A DNA stretch of 64,000 nt, from positions 7,146,570 through 7,210,569 of the forward strand of contig NZ_CP031320.1 of the NCBI RefSeq assembly GCF_003355155.1. Direction: 5' to 3'. Positions 53,178 through 61,335 of this stretch are shown here, in pieces. Below the pieces are notes generated by a model. It was not told where the DNA came from. It saw only the letters and a program-made list of their open reading frames with translations, and made no database searches. Origin of the DNA: Streptomyces armeniacus (lineage in GTDB: Bacteria > Actinomycetota > Actinomycetes > Streptomycetales > Streptomycetaceae). A program made the position numbers and the translations under genes. How positions within the stretch are numbered: position 1 is the stretch's first letter; each line of letters begins with the position of its first letter.

Positions 53178-54362
53178 TCAGACCGGGCGGTCGTACCGCA
53201 GGCGTTCGAACAGGCGGCGTGACTTCTCCTCGTCCCAGCGCACCGCGCTGCCCTTCGGGGTGGGGATGCCGACCCCCGACACCGGCACGTTGATGCGCTT
53301 GCCCTTGCCGCCGCTGACGTCCTGGACCGCGCGGACCATGGAGACGAGGTCGCGCAGGCCCATGCCGCGGTCGACGACGAGGGTGTCGAGGCCCGCGCTC
53401 AGCGCGGGGTAGAGCGTCGCCGGGTTGAGCACGGTGTCCGCGGTGGCGGCCTGGTGGGCCAGGGCCGACAGGAACTTCTGCTGGTTGAGGGTCCGCCCGA
53501 GGTCGCCGTCGGCCTCCTGGTGGCGCTGGCGTACGAAGGCGAGGGACTGGGTGCCGTCGAGCGTCTGGCAGCCCTTCTTCAGGTCGGCGCCCGACTTCTC
53601 GTCCCGGATGTCCCGGTCCAGGCACATCCGTACGCCGCCGATGGAGTCGACGATGTTCACGAACCCGGCGAAGCCGATCTCCGCGTAGTGGTCGAGGCGC
53701 AGGCCGGTGTTGTACTCGACGGTGCGGGCGAGGAGTTCGGGCCCGCCGTCCGCGAAGGCCGCGTTCAGCTTGTTCTTCGCGGGGCCCCAGCGCTTGCCGG
53801 TGGACGGGCGCACGTACGAGGGGATCGTCACCCAGGAGTCGCGGGGCAGGCTGACCATCGTGGTCCCGGAGGCACCCGTGTGCAGCAGGATCATCGAGTC
53901 CGTACGGCGCCCGGACGCGCCGCCGGTGTGCAGGTCCTTCTGCTGGCCCGGGGTCAGCCCCTCGCGGCTGTCGGAGCCCACGATCAGATAGTTCGTGCCC
54001 TCGCCGGGCGGCGGGCGGTGGCCGTACGCGCCCAGGTCGACGTCGCGGTTCAGCCGCGTCTCGGCCCACGCGTACGTGCTGAGCGGCGTCGCGAGCAGCA
54101 CGGCGAGCAGGACGAGCAGCAGCCGGCGCACGGGCCGGCGGCGTTTGCGCCGGCGCGAGCGGGGGCGTCTGGGCGGTGGCCGCAGCGGCGTGGAGCGCTC
54201 CTCCGCGCCGCGCCACGGCGGCCCGTACGGGTCCGGCCGTCCGCCCGCTCCCGGCACGGACCGCACGGGACCCGCGCGCTCCGCGCCGTGGGTACGCAGG
54301 TGTTCCCCCTGCCCGGTGGGCGGGGTGCCGTCGACGACCCACTGGTCAGACGGGTCCTTCAC
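53178..54362 (-). CDS. LytR-CpsA-Psr (LCP) family glycopolymer transferase
   Basis: A 394-residue membrane protein starting from GTG. Residues 1-80 are cytoplasmic and Arg-rich (PPRRPRSRRRKRRRPVRR); a helix at about 80-100 (LLLVLLAVLLATPLSTYAWA) anchors it. The LCP domain follows: NYLIVGSDSREGL, GRRTDSMILLH, MVSLPRDSWVTIPSY, KLNAAFADGGPEL and RQRHQEADGDLGRTLNQQKFL, with the conserved Arg and Asp residues that bind the polyprenyl pyrophosphate. It transfers glycopolymers from lipid carriers to peptidoglycan. It lies 24 bp after the glycosyltransferase gene in the same operon. Confidence 0.92.
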   Translation of the reverse strand: MKDPSDQWVVDGTPPTGQGEHLRTHGAERAGPVRSVPGAGGRPDPYGPPWRGAEERSTPLRPPPRRPRSRRRKRRRPVRRLLLVLLAVLLATPLSTYAWAETRLNRDVDLGAYGHRPPPGEGTNYLIVGSDSREGLTPGQQKDLHTGGASGRRTDSMILLHTGASGTTMVSLPRDSWVTIPSYVRPSTGKRWGPAKNKLNAAFADGGPELLARTVEYNTGLRLDHYAEIGFAGFVNIVDSIGGVRMCLDRDIRDEKSGADLKKGCQTLDGTQSLAFVRQRHQEADGDLGRTLNQQKFLSALAHQAATADTVLNPATLYPALSAGLDTLVVDRGMGLRDLVSMVRAVQDVSGGKGKRINVPVSGVGIPTPKGSAVRWDEEKSRRLFERLRYDRPV

Positions 54363-54386
54363 GGTCGACTCCCCTCTTGCGTCCGG

Positions 54387-56477
54387 TCACTTGGACAGCG
54401 CCCCCGCCGTCCGTCTGGTCTGGTCCCCCCCGTTGAGGTGCTGGTCGCTGGTGCCGGCACGGAGCATGCGGTGCCACTTCAGCCGGGTGCCGAGCAGGGC
54501 GGTGATCACGGACTGGATGACCACCAGGTAGAGCAGCTGCCGGTAGACGAACAGCTGGAGCGGCAGCGTCCACAGCTCCCGCAGCCGCTCCCCGTCGAGG
54601 CGCAGCGCGTACCCGGCGGTGATCAGCTGCACGGCGAGGAAGCCCAGCCACACGAGCAGCGCCTGGGTGGGGTCGCGGAAGAACACGCCGTACAGCGCGA
54701 AGACGTCCACGACCGGCGCGATCAGCGGCAACAGGATCTGGAACAGCGCCAGATACGTCAGCCCGCGCCGCCCGAAGCGGCCCGCCGGGCCCATCTCCGC
54801 CACGGCCCTGCGGTGCTTCCACATCGACTGCAGGGTGCCGTAGCACCAGCGGTAGCGCTGGCGCCACAACTGGCGGAGGGTGCTGGGCACTTCGGTCCAG
54901 GCGACGGCCGACTCCTCGTAGACGACCCGCCAGCCGGCCCGCCACAGCGCCATCGTGAGGTCGGTGTCCTCCGCGAGGGTGTCCTCGCTGACGCCGCCGA
55001 TGCCCATGAGGGCGTCGCGCCGGAACGCCCCGATGGCGCCGGGCACCGTCGGCATGCACTCCAGGACCTCGAACATGCGCCGGTCCAGGTTGAAGCCGAT
55101 CACGTACTCGAGGTGCTGCCAGCGCCCCAGCAGATGGCGCCGGTTGCCGACCTTGGTGTTGCCGCTGACCGCGCCGACGGCGGGGTGGGCGAGCGGCTGC
55201 ACCAGGCGGTAGAGGGCGTCGGGCTCGAAGACGGTGTCTGCGTCGACCATCACCACGATGCTGTGCCGGGCGTGCGCGAGGCCGGTGTTGAGCGCCCTGG
55301 GCTTGCCGCCGTTGGGCTGCCGTACGAGCGTCACGCGGCGATCGCCGAGCTCCTCGACGAGTTCGGCCGTACGGTCCGTGGAGCCGTCGTCGACCACGAC
55401 GATCTGGAGCCGTGGGTACCGGGAGGCGAGCAGGGAGCGCACGGTGGCGACGATGCCCGCCTCCTCGTTGTGTGCGGGCACGAGCACCGTCACCGGCTCC
55501 ATGACCTCACGCAGCCGCGGCGTGCCCGCACGGTGGCGGTCGACGCGGCGCACGTGCGCGCGGGCGTACAGGGCCAGCAGCACCAGACGCAGCACACCGA
55601 GCGCGCCGGCGATCCCGAGCACCCAGGCCATCGCGCGGGTGAAGGCGTGCCCGAGCGTCTGCGCCCACAGCAGGCCCTCGCCCTTGAGCCGTTCGGCCAG
55701 CGGCGCCGACGTGGCGAGCGTCGGCCGGCCGAGCCCCGCGGTGACGGTCGTGAACTTGTCGACGCGGGGGTTGTTCAGCAGCGCCCGCGCCTCCCGGTAG
55801 CCGAGGTCGGTGTGGCTGTACTGCCGTATCACTCCCTCCGACGGTCTTCGGGACTTGTGGTCGGAGGCCACCAGCAGATAGCCCTGCGCGGCCGCGCGCT
55901 TGGCGGCCCGCCACTCGGCGCCGCACAGCGTGTCGGCCGTGGTGGTGTGCGGCAGCCGCAGCAGGCGGGTGTTGACGCCCGCGGCGCCCGCCAGGGCGGT
56001 CTGCGTGAGCGACAGCTCCAGCCGGGACCGTACGGTGGACGAGGTGCCCAGGTCACCGCCGGTGTAGGTGTACGAGCCGATCTCGTGCCCCTCGGCCCTG
56101 ATCCTGCGGACGATCTCAGGATGGCGCGCGGCCCGCGCCCCGTAGAGCATGAACGTCGCCTGCGCGTCGTGCTCGCGCAGCAGGTCGAGCAGGCGCGGCG
56201 TCCACGTCGGGTCGGGCCCGCCGTTGAACGTGAGCGCGGCCGTACGCGGCGGCATGCCCGCGGTCTCGACGCGGTCGCCGGTGATACGCAGCACCGGCCG
56301 CCCGTCGTCAGCCGCCCGCGGGATGGGCTCGGTGCACGGGCGTTTGGAGCGTGCGGCATCCACCTCGTGGGTGGTCCAGCCCTCGAAGAGCAGCGCCGTC
56401 GTGACGACGGGCAGTACGAGGAACAGCAGGACCCAGTGTCCGCGAGGTGGTGGCCGCAGTGCGTGCCGGGGGCTCAC
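54387..56477 (-). CDS. Pseudo-deacetylase (NodB) fused to a processive GT2 glycosyltransferase
   Basis: A 696-residue membrane enzyme. One helix at 14-33, then a NodB fold (about 60-255), then helices near 285-315, a GT2 domain (about 335-560) and at least three further helices. The GT2 part is intact: VTVLVPAHNEEAGI, VVVDDGSTDRTA, MVDADTVFE, LAEDTDLTM and QRYRWCYGT. The NodB part is not: TFDDGP is TFNGGP (N85, G86) and the metal box NHTYTH is SYTYTG (Y136, G140). It therefore probably binds but does not deacetylate a beta-glucosamine-type glycan. Layout matches the MatB-type exopolysaccharide synthases of Streptomyces, as far as I recall. Starts in the stop of the small upstream gene (GTGA). 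Confidence 0.9.
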   Translation of the reverse strand: MSPRHALRPPPRGHWVLLFLVLPVVTTALLFEGWTTHEVDAARSKRPCTEPIPRAADDGRPVLRITGDRVETAGMPPRTAALTFNGGPDPTWTPRLLDLLREHDAQATFMLYGARAARHPEIVRRIRAEGHEIGSYTYTGGDLGTSSTVRSRLELSLTQTALAGAAGVNTRLLRLPHTTTADTLCGAEWRAAKRAAAQGYLLVASDHKSRRPSEGVIRQYSHTDLGYREARALLNNPRVDKFTTVTAGLGRPTLATSAPLAERLKGEGLLWAQTLGHAFTRAMAWVLGIAGALGVLRLVLLALYARAHVRRVDRHRAGTPRLREVMEPVTVLVPAHNEEAGIVATVRSLLASRYPRLQIVVVDDGSTDRTAELVEELGDRRVTLVRQPNGGKPRALNTGLAHARHSIVVMVDADTVFEPDALYRLVQPLAHPAVGAVSGNTKVGNRRHLLGRWQHLEYVIGFNLDRRMFEVLECMPTVPGAIGAFRRDALMGIGGVSEDTLAEDTDLTMALWRAGWRVVYEESAVAWTEVPSTLRQLWRQRYRWCYGTLQSMWKHRRAVAEMGPAGRFGRRGLTYLALFQILLPLIAPVVDVFALYGVFFRDPTQALLVWLGFLAVQLITAGYALRLDGERLRELWTLPLQLFVYRQLLYLVVIQSVITALLGTRLKWHRMLRAGTSDQHLNGGDQTRRTAGALSK

Positions 56478-56878
56478 CGCTCGCCTTGCGGCGGGGCGGT
56501 CCGGTCCGTGGGGCGGTGCTCCGGCGGGCCCGTGGGGGCGTGCCCGCCGTCGGGGGTGTGTGCGCCGTCAGGGTCCTCCGTGCGCTGGGGGCGCTCCGTT
56601 CCGTTGCGGTTGCGTGCGCGGTCCGAGTCGTTGTCGTCGAGCCGGGAGTCGTGGCGTGCGTTGCTGGTCGGCAGCGGTTCGCTGATCTTCGGCGGTGCCT
56701 TGCCCGCGGGCTGCTGCAGTGCATGGAAGACAAGGGTGAGGAAGACCAGATATCCGGCACATGCGCAGCCGAGAACGGCCGCGAAGGACCGGAGGAGCCG
56801 TCGGCGCCGGCCCGAACGCTCGATGAAGACAGGGCGGTTGCGGCGACCGAGCCGCCTGCCCGGGCTCACGCCGCGCAC
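56474..56878 (-). CDS. Small membrane protein, first gene of the glycan operon
   Basis: A 134-residue protein. Several in-frame GTG codons are possible; 56878 is chosen by position before the conserved part (RLGRRNRPVFIERSGRRRRLLRSFAAVLG). One helix (SFAAVLGCACAGYLVFLTLVF) with basic flank is followed by a disordered polar tail rich in Asp, Arg, Pro and Gly. It overlaps the GT2 gene by 4 bp. Possibly an accessory or assembly factor for the polysaccharide synthase; I recognise no family. Confidence 0.6.
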   Translation of the reverse strand: MRGVSPGRRLGRRNRPVFIERSGRRRRLLRSFAAVLGCACAGYLVFLTLVFHALQQPAGKAPPKISEPLPTSNARHDSRLDDNDSDRARNRNGTERPQRTEDPDGAHTPDGGHAPTGPPEHRPTDRTAPPQGER

Positions 56879-57516
56879 GGTGCAGGGGCGGTGTCCCTTC
56901 TGCCGGAGGGGAGACTTCGCGGGCGGGCCCGGCGGGTGGTGCTGTGATCGCGTATGGAGGTGTGGGGGGTGGTCGCGCTGAACACGGGTGCTCCTGTGGG
57001 GGGAGGCTGTGGGGGGTTGTGTCGCTCTGTAGTTCTTGAGTGACGGGAGTACCGCACGGCGACGATACGGCGCAACTGTGACGTCATGTGATCGTTCTTG
57101 GTTCCTTCGCGTTACCTTCGGCTTGAACTCGACCCTCGCCCCTCGACCCGCCGCGTGACGTTGACGCCGGGCGTCTGTCGGGCACGGCGGGGGAGACGCT
57201 GCCCGGACACTGAGGACAGTGCCTGGGAAAGCGTTTTCTCCTGACTCCACGTTCTGTTCCCGTGAGTTGCGCGAAGGAACCGCCGGGACGGGGATCCCGC
57301 GGCGGTCGCGTGCCCGGCTGCAACTGCCCGGCGCGGTCCATGAATTCGCAGGCCAATCGCGTACGCGCGGACGCTGGCCCGGACGTGGGGCGGCCGGAGC
57401 CGGGTCCGTACATCGCGTACGCACCCCTCGACAAGTTCCTTCACCTCCGCGTAGCTTGCGTGGCAAGCGGTTTCTCGCTCGTGCCCGCAGTCGCCCGACC
57501 GGAGGCCAAGGAACTC
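56879..57516. promoter_or_regulatory. Divergent region with candidate LacI-type operators
   Basis: A 638-bp gap between the glycan operon and the Gfo/Idh operon. TGGGAAAGCGTTTTCTCC (57224-57241) contains GAAAGC/GTTTTC, a near-perfect palindrome like LacI/GalR-family operators. A weaker one, GGCAAGCGGTTTCTC, lies at 57462-57476, 41 nt before the Gfo/Idh GTG. Together they suggest sugar-acid-dependent repression. Nothing coding is supported, although long frames cross it. Confidence 0.55.
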
Positions 57517-59010
57517 GTGACCGCGCACAGCCCGATCGACCAGAATCCGACGGCCCCGCTGCCCGCCGCGAGCACCGCCCCCGGCCCCGGCGTCGTGCCC
57601 GAGTTCGCGCCGCCGCCCGCCGGCCGGCCGCGGCGCCGCTACGCGGTCGCCGGCACCGGGCACCGCGCCGGGATGTACGTCGCCGCCGTCACCGGCGAGC
57701 ACGCCGACGTCGCGGAGCTCGTCGCCTGGCTGGACCCCAACCCCGTACGCATCGACCACTACGACGCGCAGGTCGGCCACGCCCTCGGCGCCAACGCCCC
57801 CGCGCGGCTGCCCCGTTACGCCCCTGACAGCCTCGAGCGCATGATCGGCGAGCAGTCCGTCGACACGGTGATCGTCACCAGCGTCGACCGCACCCACGCG
57901 GAGCTCATCGACCGGGCCCTGCGCGCCGGTGCCGACGTCGTCGTGGAGAAGCCCCTCGCCACCGACGCCGCCGGATGCAGGCGCATCACCCGGGCCGTCG
58001 CGGAGACCGGCCGCGATGTCGTCATGACGTTCAACTACCGCTACGCCCCGCGGAATTCGACGCTGCGCCGGGTCATCGCCGACGGCGCCGTCGGCGAGGT
58101 GACGGGCATCCACTTCGAGTGGGTGCTGGACACCCGGCACGGCGCCGACTACTTCCGCCGCTGGCACCGCGAGAAGGCCAACTCCGGCGGCCTCCTCGTG
58201 CACAAGGCCAGCCACCACTTCGACCTCGTCAACTGGTGGCTGAACGACGTCCCCACCCGCGTCTACGCCTCCGGCGGCCTGCGGTTCTACGGTGACGCCA
58301 ACGCCGCCGCCCGCGGCATGGGCCCGCGCCCCGCGCGCGGCACCGGGGCCGGGGCCGGGGGTGATCCGTTCTGCCTCGACCTGCGGGACGACCCGCGGCT
58401 GGACGCGCTCTACCTCCAGGCCGAGCGGCACGACGGATACCGGCGCGACCAGGACCCGTTCGCCCCCGGCATCACCATCGAGGACAACATGTCCGTCCTC
58501 GTCGACTACGCCGGCGGCGCCACCCTCACCTACTCCCTGAACGCCCACAGCCCCTGGGAGGGCTACCAGGTCTCCGTCAACGGCACGCACGGCCGCGCCG
58601 AACTCCTCGTCGTCGAACGCGGGCACCTCGACGACGACGGAGACCCCGGGCTGGACCCCTCCGCCGCCGGAGGCGGCCCCGGCGGCGATCCCGTACGGCC
58701 CGCCGGACACCGCCTCGTCGTGCAGCGGCACTGGCGGCGCGCCGAGGAAGTCGCCGTCCCCGACGGCATCGGCGGCCACGGCGGCGGCGACGCCATCCTG
58801 CTGAAGGACGTGTTCCGCCGCGACCTGCGCGTGGGTACGGATCCACTCGGCCGCGCCGCCGGCTATCTGGACGGCATACGTGCCGTGGCCGTGGGCGCGG
58901 CCGCGAACGAGTCGATGCTGTCCGGGCAGCCGGTCCTCATCGACGACCTGCGGCTCGGTGTGCCGCTCGCGGGCGGCGTACGGCCGGAACCCGGGGACAT
59001 GAAGGGGTGA
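57517..59010 (+). CDS. Gfo/Idh/MocA family oxidoreductase
   Basis: A 497-residue NAD(P)-dependent sugar or inositol dehydrogenase-type enzyme. GTG at 57517 follows AAGGAA. After a Pro-rich leader, the Rossmann start is unusual: RRYAVAGTGHRAGMYVAAV in place of the typical GxGxxG. VDTVIVTSVDRTHAELIDRALRAGADVVVEKPLATD holds the catalytic Lys of the EKP motif. The C-terminal sheet domain includes GLLVHKASHHFDLVNWWL and EDNMSVLVDYAGGATLTYSLNAHSPWEGYQV. Inserts at about 265-310 make it longer than most. Overlaps the next gene by 4 bp. Confidence 0.88.
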   Translation: MTAHSPIDQNPTAPLPAASTAPGPGVVPEFAPPPAGRPRRRYAVAGTGHRAGMYVAAVTGEHADVAELVAWLDPNPVRIDHYDAQVGHALGANAPARLPRYAPDSLERMIGEQSVDTVIVTSVDRTHAELIDRALRAGADVVVEKPLATDAAGCRRITRAVAETGRDVVMTFNYRYAPRNSTLRRVIADGAVGEVTGIHFEWVLDTRHGADYFRRWHREKANSGGLLVHKASHHFDLVNWWLNDVPTRVYASGGLRFYGDANAAARGMGPRPARGTGAGAGGDPFCLDLRDDPRLDALYLQAERHDGYRRDQDPFAPGITIEDNMSVLVDYAGGATLTYSLNAHSPWEGYQVSVNGTHGRAELLVVERGHLDDDGDPGLDPSAAGGGPGGDPVRPAGHRLVVQRHWRRAEEVAVPDGIGGHGGGDAILLKDVFRRDLRVGTDPLGRAAGYLDGIRAVAVGAAANESMLSGQPVLIDDLRLGVPLAGGVRPEPGDMKG

Positions 59011-60245
59011 GCACGACGCACACTGACGGCACGCACACCGACACGGCGGGCACCACGCACACCGGCACGGCGGGCACGGGCGCGGCGGGCACGGGCACCT
59101 CGCACACCGGCGAAGCCACCCTCGACCGCATCGACCGGCTGCGGCTCTCCTCGGTCACGCTGCCGCTGGCCGCGCCGGTCAGCGACGCGAAGGTCCTCAC
59201 CGGCCGGCAGAAACCCATGACCGAAGTGGCCTTCCTCTTCGTGGAGATCGGCACCGAGCAGGGCCTGGAGGGCATCGGCTTCAGCTACTCCAAGCGGGCG
59301 GGCGGCCCCGGCCAGTTCGCGCACGCCCGCGAGATCGCCGACTGCCTGCTGGGCGAGGACCCCAGCGACATCGGCAGGATCTGGACCAAGCTCGTGTGGG
59401 CCGGCGCCTCGGTGGGCCGCAGCGGCCTCGCGACCCAGGCCGTCGCCGCGTACGACATCGCGCTGTGGGATCTGAAGGCCAGGCGGGCCGGGCTGCCGCT
59501 GGCCAAACTCCTGGGCGCGCACCGCGACTCGGTGCGCTGTTACAACACCTCGGGCGGCTTCCTGCACACGCCCACCGAGGAGCTCCTGGAGAACGCCGCC
59601 GCGGCCCTGGCCGGCGGCATCGGCGGCATCAAGATCAAGGTGGGGCATCCGGACGGCCGTCACGACCTCGCGCGGGTCGCCGCCGTACGCGAACACATCG
59701 GCGACGGCGTCCCCCTCATGGTCGACGCCAACCAGCAGTGGGACCGGCCCACCGCCCGGCGGATGGGCCGCGCCCTGGAGCCGTACGGGCTGGTGTGGAT
59801 CGAGGAGCCCCTCGACGCGTACGACGCGCGGGGCCACGCCGCGCTCGCGGCCTCCCTGGACACCCCGGTCGCCACCGGGGAGATGCTGGCGAGCGTCGCG
59901 GAGCACACCGAGCTGATCCGCCACGGCGCCGCCGACGTCATCCAGCCGGACGCGCCGCGGATCGGGGGCATCACGCAGTTCCTCAAGCTGGCCGCGCTCG
60001 CGGAGCACCACCAGCTGGAGCTGGCCCCGCACTTCGCCATGGAGATCCACCTCCATCTCGCCGCGGCCTATCCGCTGGAGCCCTGGGTGGAGCACTTCGA
60101 CTGGCTGGAGCCGCTGTTCAACGAGCGCCTCGAGATCGCGGACGGCCGTATGCGGCTCTCCGCACGGCCCGGGCTCGGCATCACCCTCAGCGATCAGGCC
60201 CGCGCGTGGACGGTCGCCGAACACGAGGCCGGCGTACGGGCCTGA
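59007..60245 (+). CDS. Enolase-superfamily sugar-acid dehydratase (L-talarate/galactarate-type)
   Basis: A 412-residue mandelate-racemase/MLE-like enzyme starting from GTG in the previous stop (GTGA). The first 38 residues are Thr/Gly/His repeats. Capping domain about 45-160, barrel after that. Catalytic bases KIKVG (K-x-K near 212), metal ligands in VDANQQW, WIEEPLD and TGEML, and the barrel His in PHFAMEIHLHLAAA are all seen. The combination fits L-talarate/galactarate dehydratases. With the Gfo/Idh oxidoreductase it forms a sugar-acid catabolic pair. Confidence 0.9.
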   Translation: MSTTHTDGTHTDTAGTTHTGTAGTGAAGTGTSHTGEATLDRIDRLRLSSVTLPLAAPVSDAKVLTGRQKPMTEVAFLFVEIGTEQGLEGIGFSYSKRAGGPGQFAHAREIADCLLGEDPSDIGRIWTKLVWAGASVGRSGLATQAVAAYDIALWDLKARRAGLPLAKLLGAHRDSVRCYNTSGGFLHTPTEELLENAAAALAGGIGGIKIKVGHPDGRHDLARVAAVREHIGDGVPLMVDANQQWDRPTARRMGRALEPYGLVWIEEPLDAYDARGHAALAASLDTPVATGEMLASVAEHTELIRHGAADVIQPDAPRIGGITQFLKLAALAEHHQLELAPHFAMEIHLHLAAAYPLEPWVEHFDWLEPLFNERLEIADGRMRLSARPGLGITLSDQARAWTVAEHEAGVRA

Positions 60246-60381
60246 CCCCTGCCCGGCGCGGGCCGCACCCCCTGCCCGGCGCGGGCGCCGCAGACGACGG
60301 CAGTCGCACCGCCCGCGCCGGTACCACCCCGGCGGCGTCACGCGCCCCGGGCCCTCGTCCGTCGGCACGCGTCGTCGACCG

Positions 60382-61248
60382 TCAGGACGCGTCCTCGTCC
60401 GTCAGGCGGCGCAGCCGTTCGGCGTCGCAGGTGCGGGGGCAGGTGAGGCAGGCGTCGGCGGGCTCGATCGTGTAGTAGAGGCAGCAGCCGGAGCGGGTGC
60501 GGGTCGGGTACGACCGCCCGCCGGCCGCCGCGAGGCGGCGGAAGCCGGCGCCGTCGGGGAACGGCGGGAGGGCGGTGGGCAGCAGCGCCTCCGCCCGCGC
60601 CAGCGCGCGTTCCTCCTCACCGAGGACGCGGCCGAGGTACCAGACGCCGGAGACCAGGTCGTCGCCGATCATGCCCCACAGCGCGCGGGGGCCGCGGCGG
60701 ATGTGCGGGCCGACGGCGGCGAGCAGCGGCCGTACGTGGTCGGCGACCGCGGCCCGCAGCTCCGCGTGGAGCGCCTCCTCGTGCGGGAGCACCCGTACGC
60801 CCGGGAGTTCGCGCGCGGGGTCATCGGGGAGGCAGGCGAACGCGCCGGACACGGTGACCTCCAGCGCCCCGGTCGCCAGGGATACCCGTACGTCCTGCGG
60901 CCGTACGCGCGGCACCCGGTGCTCCCGGTACCAGGCGCCGCTCATCAGCAGGGAGACGTTCCAGGCGTACGCGTGCAGCGCGCGGGACGCGGCGACGTCG
61001 CGGCGCACCGGACGCCCGTGGCGGTGAAGGAGGCGCTCGGCCTCGCCGCCGACGAAGGCGGCCGTCAGGTCCGGGTCGTCCACGAGTTCGGCGGCGGTCA
61101 CCTGGCCCGGCGCCGTCGGCGCGTCCTGCGCCGCGATGCCCACCTGCAGTGACTCGCAGACGGCGGTGAGGCCGCGGTACCCCGCGGCGAGCAGGCTGGG
61201 GGCGTTCGCGGCAGTCGCCACTCCCGGGGGCTGCCGAACCTCGATCAT
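60382..61248 (-). CDS. FhuF-like ferric-siderophore reductase ([2Fe-2S] C-terminus)
   Basis: A 288-residue protein with GAGGAGTG before the ATG. The middle resembles FhuF/IucA-type siderophore-binding proteins (VRRDVAASRALHAYAWNVSLLMSGAWY). The C-terminus carries SGCCLYYTIEPADACLTCP and RTCDAERLRRL: the Cys-Cys-x10-Cys-x2-Cys cluster that binds [2Fe-2S]. It should release iron from the imported siderophore in the cytosol. Divergent from the ATP-grasp/IucA genes across an iron box. Confidence 0.9.
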   Translation of the reverse strand: MIEVRQPPGVATAANAPSLLAAGYRGLTAVCESLQVGIAAQDAPTAPGQVTAAELVDDPDLTAAFVGGEAERLLHRHGRPVRRDVAASRALHAYAWNVSLLMSGAWYREHRVPRVRPQDVRVSLATGALEVTVSGAFACLPDDPARELPGVRVLPHEEALHAELRAAVADHVRPLLAAVGPHIRRGPRALWGMIGDDLVSGVWYLGRVLGEEERALARAEALLPTALPPFPDGAGFRRLAAAGGRSYPTRTRSGCCLYYTIEPADACLTCPRTCDAERLRRLTDEDAS

Positions 61249-61284
61249 CGTCACTCCTCGCTCACCGGCACGTGATCCACATAG

Positions 61285-61303
61285 TAAGGTAAGGCTCACT
61301 TTA
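61285..61303. promoter_or_regulatory. DmdR1/IdeR-type iron box
   Basis: TAAGGTAAGGCTCACTTTA fits the Streptomyces iron-box consensus TTAGGTTAGGCTAACCTAA at most positions. It is centred in the 87-bp gap between the divergent FhuF-like gene (61248) and the ATP-grasp gene (61336), so iron-loaded DmdR1 could repress both directions at once. Confidence 0.82.
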
Positions 61304-61335
61304 GCCACGCCACGGCAGTCACATGCGCCCCGGGA

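Noticed and set aside
53454..56981. A plus-strand open frame of more than 1100 codons opposite the LCP and glycosyltransferase genes
   Set aside because: It is an antisense shadow created by high third-position GC; composition is Gly/Arg/Pro/Val rich with no domain, and the minus-strand genes are clear.
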